Source: CAYVQE01 sp964633205
Lineage (GTDB): Bacteria > Myxococcota > B64-G9
Reading direction: 5' to 3'
Length of the DNA: 11,972 nt
NCBI GenBank assembly: GCA_964633205.1
Contig: CAZWFN010000174.1
Coordinates: 1-11,972 of the forward strand
The notes under the pieces are model-generated. The model had not been told where the DNA came from and did no database searches. It saw nothing but the letters and a program-made list of their open reading frames with translations. Below, piece after piece: positions 6,368 through 11,972 of the stretch (position 1 is the stretch's first letter; each line of letters starts with the position of its first letter). Position numbers and translations under genes: made by a program.

Positions 6368-6385
6368 GGAAGCGAGAGGTCTACG

Positions 6386-7114
6386 ATGGCTGCGCTGTGT
6401 TGCTCCGGCTCGACCACCGCCACCGCGGTCCTGGCCAGCCTGCTGCTGTGCACCGCGGTCGGCGCGGAGCCGCCGGCCGAGCGGGTGGCGCGCCACGCCC
6501 TGGGCCGGGCCGATGCGGCCGAGCGGCTGGGCCTGTGTTTGCGGGATCACGCCCGCACCCTGAAGGACCTGGCCGAGCAGCTGCTGGCCGCCGAGGATGC
6601 GGCCCGCCGCGGGTCTTTGCGCGCCGAGCTGCGCGCCGCCCATCACGCCCTGGACGCCTGCCTGCCGCCGGCGCCCGGCGGGCAGCAGCGCTGCAATCCC
6701 CTGCCGCCGGCCCGCATCGCGGCCCCGCCGCGAGCCGCAGCCCCGGCCGGCGCGCTGCGGCTGCAGGTGGTGGCGGTCGATCCGGGCATGGCCGCTGCCA
6801 GCCACGGCGATGCGCGCACCCGCTCGCTGCGCGGCGAGCTGAGCCGCCAACTCGAGGCGGCCCGGCCGCGGCTGCTGGGCTGCTACCGCCCGGCGCTGGC
6901 CCGCGATCCGGCCCTGGCCGGCGCGGCCGTGTTCAAGCTGTCACTCGCCGCCGGGGGTCGGGTCGAGACGGCCAAGCTGCTGAGCACCTCGCTGGCCAAC
7001 GTGTCGGTGGCCGGCTGCGCCGGCCAGCGGCTCGAACAGCTGCGCTTCGCCGCCGGCCGCACGCCGGCCGGCGCCACCGCGGTGGTCAAGCTCGGCTTCG
7101 CCCCGGCCGATTGA
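6386..7114 (+). CDS. Secreted protein with AgmX/PglI-type C-terminal domain
   Basis: 242 residues from ATG 6386, chosen because a signal peptide follows at once (about 1-27, hydrophobic 'TAVLASLLLCTAVGA') and GAGAGG lies just upstream; the frame stays open for another 2 kb upstream, antisense to the propeller gene, but that part is not protein-like. A helical Ala/Leu/Arg-rich segment (28-95) and a Pro/Ala linker (about 96-122) precede the C-terminal domain (about 145-240). Its pattern 'RLLGCYRPALARDPALAGAA' (162-181), a 'GGRVETAKLLSTSL' strand and Cys211 near the end matches the TonB-C-like tail of myxobacterial AgmX/PglI and related Ser/Thr-kinase- or DnaJ-linked proteins. Cys166 and Cys211 may form a disulfide. 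Family members are tied to envelope-spanning or gliding-motility machinery; here that is inference. It converges on the EEP gene. Confidence 0.85.
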   Translation: MAALCCSGSTTATAVLASLLLCTAVGAEPPAERVARHALGRADAAERLGLCLRDHARTLKDLAEQLLAAEDAARRGSLRAELRAAHHALDACLPPAPGGQQRCNPLPPARIAAPPRAAAPAGALRLQVVAVDPGMAAASHGDARTRSLRGELSRQLEAARPRLLGCYRPALARDPALAGAAVFKLSLAAGGRVETAKLLSTSLANVSVAGCAGQRLEQLRFAAGRTPAGATAVVKLGFAPAD

Positions 7115-7116
7115 TG

Positions 7117-7150
7117 CCCGCCCGTCCGGCGCTGGGCGACTGCGGGCGGG
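7117..7150. terminator. Possible bidirectional terminator hairpin between convergent genes
   Basis: In the 48 bp between the convergent stops, CCCGCCC (7117-7123) can pair with GGGCGGG (7144-7150), a 7-bp stem with a 20-nt loop. Position is ideal for shared termination, but there is no T-run on either strand, so this is weak. Confidence 0.3.
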
Positions 7151-7162
7151 GGGAACTCCAGC

Positions 7163-8215
7163 TCAGCCGCCTTCGGCCGGCAGGCGAAAGACCGTCATCA
7201 CCCCCAGGTGGTCCGACACCCGCGGCAGGGGGTGGCCGGTGAACACCAGCCGCGAGCGGAGGTGGGCCGGATCGGTGGCCGGCGGCCGGTCGGCGCCGAC
7301 CAGGATGTAGTCGATGCGCGCCCGCGGGTCGAACACCGTCGGGTCGTGGCTGGCCTCCGGGTTGGCCCGGGCGAAGGTGTCGACCAGGCGCAGCGGCGGT
7401 CCGCTCAGCCAGCGCTGGTAGGCCTGGCTGTCCGGAGTGATGTTCAGATCGCCGGCCAACAGCATGAGCGCCTCGTCGCCGCGGGCGCGCTCGGCCATGA
7501 AGGCCTTGACCTCCTCGACCTGCAACAGGGTATCGGCCGAGTCCCAGCCCCAGGTATGGGTGACGAAGAAGCCCACCGGACCCAGCCCGGGCACGGTGGT
7601 GCGGGCATGGGTGACGTTGCGCTGCTCCTCGGGGGCCGGCCAGGAATCGGTGGTGGTCAGGCCGCGGCAGCCGGTGGTGTCGATCGGGGTGCGCGACAAC
7701 ACGATATTGCTCATCAGCTCGCCGGTGTCCCAGTGGGCGAAGCCGCAGCCGGCCGCGTGGTACTGCTCGCCCGAGGCCTGCTCCAGCGCCTGCTCGATGA
7801 TGGCGGCACCGTCGTGCTGCGCCCCGCCGAAGTCGTAGGCCCAGAAGGTGCCCGACATGACCTCGTTGAGCCCGACCAGGTCGGCGTCGAGCGCGGCCAG
7901 GCCGCGGCCGATCCGCTCCAGCGCGGCCAGCGAGTCCGGGCCCTCCTGGAAGGAGTGGGTGTTGAGCAGCACCACCACCAGCTCGACCGTGCCGGCGCCG
8001 GCATCACCGGTGTCACCGGCGCCGTCCGCATCGCCGGCGTCCTGCGCCGCCGCATCCCGCCCGCCGTCGGCCCGGCCGGCGCTGGTCTGGCAGGCGACCA
8101 GCCCCATCAGATCGATCAGACCGATCAGACCGATCAGTCCGACCAGCCCGGCCAGGCCGAGCAGACCGGCCGGCAACGGCCATCCACCTCGACGCCTTGG
8201 ATCGTTGCGCTGCAT
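7163..8215 (-). CDS. Endonuclease/exonuclease/phosphatase (EEP) family lipoprotein
   Basis: A 350-residue lipoprotein with an EEP hydrolase domain, the metal-dependent fold of DNase I, exonuclease III, inositol phosphatases and sphingomyelinases. A long signal peptide built of Gly-Leu-x triplets ends in lipobox L-V-A-C (Cys42), followed by an Asp/Gly/Ala linker (43-75). EEP motifs in order: 'LLNTHSF' (Asn85), 'DLVGLNEVM' (metal ligand Glu118), 'NIVLSR' (170-175), 'FFVTHTW' (His220), 'LLAGDLNITPDS' (Asp256, Asn258), 'RIDYIL' (Asp302), 'VSDHLGVM' (Asp335-His336). The catalytic set looks complete. The substrate (nucleic acid, lipid head group or phosphoester) cannot be told from sequence. The start at ATG 8213-8215 is set by the lipobox; no Shine-Dalgarno is visible and TACAAT lies just upstream. 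The frame stays open far upstream, antisense to the formiminotransferase gene, but that part is a shadow. Confidence 0.92.
   Translation of the reverse strand: MQRNDPRRRGGWPLPAGLLGLAGLVGLIGLIGLIDLMGLVACQTSAGRADGGRDAAAQDAGDADGAGDTGDAGAGTVELVVVLLNTHSFQEGPDSLAALERIGRGLAALDADLVGLNEVMSGTFWAYDFGGAQHDGAAIIEQALEQASGEQYHAAGCGFAHWDTGELMSNIVLSRTPIDTTGCRGLTTTDSWPAPEEQRNVTHARTTVPGLGPVGFFVTHTWGWDSADTLLQVEEVKAFMAERARGDEALMLLAGDLNITPDSQAYQRWLSGPPLRLVDTFARANPEASHDPTVFDPRARIDYILVGADRPPATDPAHLRSRLVFTGHPLPRVSDHLGVMTVFRLPAEGG
8096..8167 (-). repeat. 9-bp tandem repeat coding the signal-peptide core
   Basis: About eight degenerate copies of a 9-bp unit (plus-strand form ATCAGACCG, exact at 8115-8123 and 8124-8132) encode residues 17-40 as triplets GLL GLA GLV GLI GLI GLI DLM GLV. 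Units of 9 bp keep frame when copies are gained or lost, so the hydrophobic core can change length in three-residue steps. Confidence 0.85.
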
Positions 8216-8222
8216 GGCCCGT

Positions 8223-8252
8223 ATTGTAGCCGCCGCCGGAGCGGCGCCACAA
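8223..8252 (-). promoter_or_regulatory. Candidate promoter giving a nearly leaderless EEP mRNA
   Basis: On the minus strand, TTGTGG (8247-8252) and TACAAT (8223-8228, 5 of 6 consensus) are separated by 18 bp. Only 7 nt separate the -10 box from the ATG at 8215, so transcription would start at or next to the start codon, consistent with the missing ribosome binding site. Confidence 0.4.
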
Positions 8253-8293
8253 GGCCGACTCCCACGCCGTCCGCGGCCCCGGGCTCTCGGCCC

Positions 8294-8322
8294 TTGTGCC
8301 GCGATCCATCCGGCGCTAGTCT
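8294..8322 (+). promoter_or_regulatory. Candidate promoter for the formimidoyltransferase-cyclodeaminase gene
   Basis: TTGTGC (8294-8299) and TAGTCT (8317-8322) are 17 bp apart and keep the most conserved positions (TTG; TA...T). Start would be near 8329, with a leader of about 37 nt including AGGAG at 8352-8356. Confidence 0.35.
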
Positions 8323-8365
8323 GAGCGCGGTAACCAGGACGCGACACCGCCAGGAGCGAGCGCCC

Positions 8366-10057
8366 ATGAAGCTGGTCGAATGCGTTCCCAATTTCTCGGA
8401 AGGCCGCAACCGGGCCACCATCGACGCCATCGCCGAGGCCATCCGCGCCGTCGACGGGGTGGAGCTGCTGGACGTGGACCCGGGGGTGGACACCAACCGC
8501 ACCGTGGTCACCATGCTGGGCCCGCCCGAGGCGGTGCTCGAGGCAGCCTTCGCCGCCATCCGCACCGGGGTCGAACGGATCGACATGCGCGGCCACCAGG
8601 GCGCCCACTCGCGCATGGGCGCCGCCGACGTCTGCCCCTTCGTGCCGGTGCGCGGGCTGGACATGGACGACTGCGTCGAGCTGGCCCGGCGGCTGGGCCG
8701 GCGGGTGGGCGAGGAGCTGGGGGTACCGGTATACCTGTACGAGGCTGCCGCCAGCCGGCCCGAGCGGCGCAACCTGGCCGCGGTGCGCAAGGGCGAGTAC
8801 GAGGGCCTGTCTGATCGCTGCGGCGATCCGGCGTGGGCCCCGGACTTTGGCCCGGCGGAGTTCAACCCCGAAGCCGGCGCCACCGCCATCGGCGCCCGCG
8901 AGTTTTTGATCGCCTACAACTTCAACCTGAATACCAGCGACCGGGCCATCGCCCACGACATCGCGTTGGAGATCCGCGAAGCCGGCCGCGCCAAACGCGA
9001 CGCCGCGGGCCGAATCGTGCGCGACGCCGAGGGCAAGGCCATCAAACGGCCGGGCCTGTTCGAGCACGTCAAGGCGGTCGGCTGGCTGATGGAGGACTAC
9101 GGCTGCGCCCAGGTGACCATGAACCTGACCGACTACAAGCGCACCCCGCTGGCCGCGGTGTTCGATGCGGTCTGCCGGCTGGCCGACGAGCGCGGGGTGC
9201 GGGTGACCGGCAGCGAGCTGGTCGGGGTGATGCCGGAGGACTGTTTGATCCAGGCCGGCAAGCACTTTCTGCGCAAGGCCGGCCACAGCCCGGGCCAACC
9301 CAAGGCCGACATCCTCGACACGGCCGTGCGCAGCCTGGGCCTGGGCGAGCTGTATCCCTTCGACTTCGACGACAAGATCATCGAGCGCCGCATCCCGCAG
9401 CAGCGGCCGCTGGCCGCGCTCGACCTGCCGGGCTTCGCCGACCGCACCTCGACCGCGGCGCCGGCGCCGGGCGGCGGCAGCGTGGCGGCCCTGTGCGGCG
9501 CGCTGGCCGCGGCGCTGAGTGCCATGGCGGCCAACCTGACCGCCGGGCGCAAGCAGTTCGCTGCGGTCGAGGACGAGATGATGCGGCTGGCCGAGGCCGG
9601 CCAGCGCCACAAGGACGCCCTGCTGGCGGCGGTCGACGAAGACGCCGCCTCCTTCGACCGGGTGATGGATGCGCTGCGGCTGCCCAAGAAGACCGCGGAA
9701 CAGAAGGCCGCCCGGGCCGAGGCACTGCAGCGGGCCACCCTGGGGGCGACCGGGGTGCCGCTGTCGGTGCTGCGCCGCTGCCCCGAGGTGCTGGCGCTGG
9801 CCGAGGCCGCGGTCGAACGGGCCAACCCGCAGGCGCTGAGCGACGCCGGGGTGGCCGGCCTGTGCGCCCGCACCGCGGCCGAGGGCGCCGGCTACAACGT
9901 GCTGATCAACATCGCCGGCTTGTCCGATGCGAAAACGGTGGCGGCGCTGCGCGGCGAGGCCGATGAACTGCTGGCCGTTGTGCGCCGGCGCGCCGACGCG
10001 CTGGCCGCTGAAGTGAACCGGCGGCTGGAAGCCGAAATCGCCGGGGGAGAGGGGTAG
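8366..10057 (+). CDS. ftcD: Bifunctional glutamate formimidoyltransferase / formimidoyltetrahydrofolate cyclodeaminase
   Basis: A 563-residue cytoplasmic enzyme, a normal length for the fused FTCD family. It moves the formimino group from N-formimino-L-glutamate, a histidine-degradation intermediate, to tetrahydrofolate, then deaminates the product to 5,10-methenyl-tetrahydrofolate and ammonia. The N-terminal transferase subdomain (about 1-180) has 'CVPNFSEGR' (6-14) and 'RGHQGAHSRMGA' (75-86), where His81 corresponds to the catalytic His82 of mammalian FTCD. The second transferase subdomain (about 181-335) has 'QVTMNLTDYKRTP' and 'GSELVGVMPEDCL'. The cyclodeaminase domain (about 350-555) has the Gly-rich 'APAPGGGSVAALCGALAAAL' (365-384). 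The short insert at 206-230 is also known from Bacteroidetes-type members. ATG 8366 has AGGAG 9 nt upstream. No hutH, hutU, hutI or fhs is in the window. The next gene starts 7 bases after the TAG, so co-transcription is likely. Confidence 0.97.
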   Translation: MKLVECVPNFSEGRNRATIDAIAEAIRAVDGVELLDVDPGVDTNRTVVTMLGPPEAVLEAAFAAIRTGVERIDMRGHQGAHSRMGAADVCPFVPVRGLDMDDCVELARRLGRRVGEELGVPVYLYEAAASRPERRNLAAVRKGEYEGLSDRCGDPAWAPDFGPAEFNPEAGATAIGAREFLIAYNFNLNTSDRAIAHDIALEIREAGRAKRDAAGRIVRDAEGKAIKRPGLFEHVKAVGWLMEDYGCAQVTMNLTDYKRTPLAAVFDAVCRLADERGVRVTGSELVGVMPEDCLIQAGKHFLRKAGHSPGQPKADILDTAVRSLGLGELYPFDFDDKIIERRIPQQRPLAALDLPGFADRTSTAAPAPGGGSVAALCGALAAALSAMAANLTAGRKQFAAVEDEMMRLAEAGQRHKDALLAAVDEDAASFDRVMDALRLPKKTAEQKAARAEALQRATLGATGVPLSVLRRCPEVLALAEAAVERANPQALSDAGVAGLCARTAAEGAGYNVLINIAGLSDAKTVAALRGEADELLAVVRRRADALAAEVNRRLEAEIAGGEG

Positions 10058-10064
10058 TATCGCT

Positions 10065-11972
10065 ATGCGCAAGTGGATGATCTGCGCCCTGGCGGCCGCC
10101 TGGGCCCTGGGCGCCTGCTCGGAAAACGGCGGCGGGAGCGATGCCGGCACGGACGCCGGTACGGACGGCGGCCAGGACGATCGGCCCGCCGCCATCTGCC
10201 ACCCGGGGCCCTTCGGCTTCAGCGGCCCGGCCTTCGTCGACGCCACCGCCGCGGCCGGGCTGGACGAGGCCGGCATCGACGCCACCGCCTTCGTGATGAC
10301 GGTGGCCGATCTGGACGGCGACCTGTACCAGGACCTGGTGGCGCTGCGCAAGGGCGGGGTGGGCCGCGATCTGCAGCGGGTCTACATGAACCGGCCGCAC
10401 CCGGACGATCCCGAACAGCGCATCTTCGTCGAGGCCGAGGACACCAACATCGGCGCCAACCGCCGCGCCGGGGCCGAGGGCCGAGCCGTATCGCTGCACG
10501 CGGCCGGCGATGTGGACGGCGACGGCGATCTGGACCTGTTCGCCGGCATGTACGTCGGCGAGTACCGCTTTCGCGAGGGCTACGAGGAGATCGTGCTCGA
10601 CCGGCAGGAGATCCTGCTCAACGACGGCAGCGGCCACTTCTCGCTGATCGAGGGCGGCTCCTCGGTGGCCACGGTGGAGTCGCCGGCCAACACCGGCGCG
10701 GTGCTGTTCGACTACGACCGCGACGGCATCCTCGACCTCTACGTGGCCAACTGGTACGTCGAGTACCCCTACCTGACCGCCCAGCAGAACGAGCTCTACC
10801 GCGGCCACGGCGACGGCACCTTCAGCCGGGTGACCGACGAGGCCGGGGTGGCCCAACGCGAAGGCTACGGTGAGCACGACCAGCGCAAGCCGGCCTACGG
10901 CGTGTCGCACTGCGACGTCGACCTCGACGGCTGGCAGGACATCCTGGTGGCCAACTACGGCCGGCAGTGGAACGACCTGTGGCACAACGCGGGCGACGGA
11001 ACCTTCAGCAACATCGGCCAGTCGTCCAACTTCGACGGCGACGACAACACCGATTTCACGGACAACGAGTTCTACCGCTGCCACTGCGTGACCTACCCGG
11101 ACGAGTGCCCGCCGGACATCCCCGACCCGCATCCGTCCACCAACTGCATGGCCCGCGGCTGGCCGGCCGAGGACGAGATGCCCTTCCGGCTCAACGGCAA
11201 CACCTTTGCCGCCTACTGCGGCGACATCGACGGCGACCTGGACATGGACGTGCTGCTGATCGAGATCGCCCACGGCTGGGCCGGCGCCTCGTCCGACAAG
11301 TCGCAGCTGCTGCGCAACGACGGGCCGGCCGGAGCCGGGCTGGTTTTTTCGCGCATCGCGCCGGCCGACTCGGGCATCCAGCGCGAGCACGAGGGGGTGG
11401 GCTGGAACGAAGGCGACGTGTTCGGCGGGCTGTTCGACTACGACAACGACGGCGATCTCGACGTGGTCATCGGCGCCGGCGCCTACCCCGAGGACCACCT
11501 GCTGCTGTACAAGCAGATCGACGGCCACCGCTTCGTCGATGCCAGCCGCGCCGCGGGCGTCGACGTGGCCAACCCCCACTCGCCGGTCTTCGTCGACTAC
11601 GACCGCGACGGCGACCTGGACCTGCTCACCGGCGTGGGCAGCGGCCGCTACACCCCCTGGGACAAAAACCACTTGTTCCTCTACGAGAACCAGCTCGGCG
11701 AGCTGAACAACTGGACCCGCATCCACCTGCGCGGCGCCGGGCCGCCCGCCGGGGCCAACCACTTCGGCGTCGGCGCCATCGTCAAGGTGACCGCCGGCGA
11801 CCTGACCCAGGTGCGTCAGATCAAGAGCGCCGAGGGCCGCTACGGCTCCCAGGGCAAGTGGGCGGCCCACTTCGGTCTCGGCCACCACTGCGAGGATCTG
11901 ACCATCGAGGTCCAGTGGCCCAACGCCGAAGGCAGCATCCAGACCCTGACCGACGTCCGCGCCAACTACGAG
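10065..11972 (+). CDS. FG-GAP repeat / ASPIC-UnbV domain lipoprotein, 3' end cut off by the window
   Basis: Open from ATG 10065 to the window edge (636 codons, no stop). The signal peptide ends in lipobox L-G-A-C (Cys18; Ser at +2), followed by an Asp/Thr/Gly linker (about 22-38). Seven calcium-binding-loop FG-GAP/VCBS repeats are marked by D-x-D-x-D-G-type motifs at residues 82, 149, 216, 284, 387, 458 and 511, e.g. 'DVDGDGDLDLF' and 'DYDRDGDLDLL', consistent with a beta-propeller of the integrin-alpha type. An insert between repeats four and five carries Cys339, Cys341, Cys348, Cys361 and Cys385. The C-terminal ASPIC/UnbV domain (about 548-636: 'GVGAIVKVTAGDLTQVRQIK', 'GKWAAHFGLG', 'IEVQWPNAEG') is almost complete, so the stop is probably close. 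A purine-rich GGAGAGGGG just before the TAG of the folate enzyme gene serves as ribosome binding site, 10 nt from the ATG. Function unknown; adhesion or binding at the surface is inferred. Confidence 0.93.
   Translation, partial: MRKWMICALAAAWALGACSENGGGSDAGTDAGTDGGQDDRPAAICHPGPFGFSGPAFVDATAAAGLDEAGIDATAFVMTVADLDGDLYQDLVALRKGGVGRDLQRVYMNRPHPDDPEQRIFVEAEDTNIGANRRAGAEGRAVSLHAAGDVDGDGDLDLFAGMYVGEYRFREGYEEIVLDRQEILLNDGSGHFSLIEGGSSVATVESPANTGAVLFDYDRDGILDLYVANWYVEYPYLTAQQNELYRGHGDGTFSRVTDEAGVAQREGYGEHDQRKPAYGVSHCDVDLDGWQDILVANYGRQWNDLWHNAGDGTFSNIGQSSNFDGDDNTDFTDNEFYRCHCVTYPDECPPDIPDPHPSTNCMARGWPAEDEMPFRLNGNTFAAYCGDIDGDLDMDVLLIEIAHGWAGASSDKSQLLRNDGPAGAGLVFSRIAPADSGIQREHEGVGWNEGDVFGGLFDYDNDGDLDVVIGAGAYPEDHLLLYKQIDGHRFVDASRAAGVDVANPHSPVFVDYDRDGDLDLLTGVGSGRYTPWDKNHLFLYENQLGELNNWTRIHLRGAGPPAGANHFGVGAIVKVTAGDLTQVRQIKSAEGRYGSQGKWAAHFGLGHHCEDLTIEVQWPNAEGSIQTLTDVRANYE

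Larger units (their letters stand above)
6149..6385. promoter_or_regulatory. Divergent intergenic region between the propeller gene (-) and the AgmX-tail gene (+)
   Basis: This 237-bp region serves two divergent genes. From left to right it holds GGAGG for the minus gene, a plausible minus promoter (6182-6211), a nested dyad over an AT-rich core (6277-6320), a weak plus promoter (about 6305-6331), and a perfect hairpin (6349-6367) ahead of the plus-gene start. The elements are listed separately. Confidence 0.55.

Noticed and set aside
4412..7114. 900-codon plus-strand open frame covering the propeller gene and the AgmX-tail gene
   Set aside because: Only the part from ATG 6386 looks like a protein (signal peptide, domain, ribosome site). 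The rest is the antisense of the propeller gene, kept open by extreme GC bias, with no recognisable domain.
8106..8168. 9-bp direct repeats considered as iterons of an origin or a CRISPR remnant
   Set aside because: Units are too short and adjacent for CRISPR, there is no rep or cas gene, and the repeat is fully explained as Gly-Leu-x codons in a signal peptide.
8216..10351. Upstream extension of the EEP frame on the minus strand (total 1062 codons)
   Set aside because: It lies antisense to the well-identified FTCD gene, has low-complexity content, and the lipobox of the EEP protein only makes sense with a start at 8215.
9906..11888. 660-codon minus-strand open frame
   Set aside because: Antisense to the FG-GAP/UnbV lipoprotein. 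Its Val/Ala/Gly/His-rich sequence mirrors the Asp-rich calcium loops and shows no domain.

Overview
The window is very GC-rich, bacterial and densely coding. It looks like chromosome from a myxobacterium or a close relative (Myxococcota, formerly Deltaproteobacteria). Four observations support this: a MYXO-CTERM-like C-terminal sorting tail (Cys, hydrophobic stretch, RRR end), an AgmX/PglI-type C-terminal domain, lipoproteins with Asp/Gly/Ala-rich linkers straight after the lipobox Cys, and secreted proteins built from lamin-tail, IPT/TIG, FG-GAP and Cys-rich modules. I see no tRNA, rRNA, CRISPR array, transposase or phage gene.

Layout. (1) 1-1047 (+): the 3' part of a secreted lamin-tail plus IPT/TIG protein. 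(2) A minus-strand block follows, read right to left. A YCF48-like beta-propeller, Cys-rich-repeat, MYXO-CTERM surface protein (4349-6148) overlaps by a GTGA junction with a trypsin-like lipoprotein protease (3603-4352). After a strong hairpin comes a helical, TPR-like lipoprotein (2627-3487), and after a 252-bp regulatory gap comes a divergent sigma-70-family sigma factor (1067-2374). (3) 6386-7114 (+): a secreted AgmX/PglI-tail protein, transcribed divergently from the propeller gene across a 237-bp region with a nested dyad and a 5'-UTR hairpin. (4) 7163-8215 (-): an endonuclease/exonuclease/phosphatase-family lipoprotein whose signal peptide is encoded by a 9-bp tandem repeat and whose mRNA may be leaderless. 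(5) 8366-10057 (+): bifunctional glutamate formimidoyltransferase/formiminotetrahydrofolate cyclodeaminase. It is followed 7 bases later by an FG-GAP/ASPIC-UnbV lipoprotein (10065-11972) that runs off the right edge.

How the genes fit together. Seven of the nine genes encode exported or surface-anchored proteins; the exceptions are the sigma factor and the folate enzyme. The only strongly supported functional pair is the translationally coupled surface propeller and lipoprotein protease. The formimidoyltransferase-cyclodeaminase implies one-carbon recovery from formiminoglutamate (histidine degradation), but no other hut gene is visible. The sigma factor has complete regions 2-4 but a divergent -10-reading segment, so it is more likely an alternative (group 2-like) sigma than the housekeeping one. 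I found no clear undescribed multi-gene system. The most interesting signals are the protease/propeller coupling, the unusual sigma factor, the repeat-built signal peptide and the structured divergent promoter at 6149-6385.
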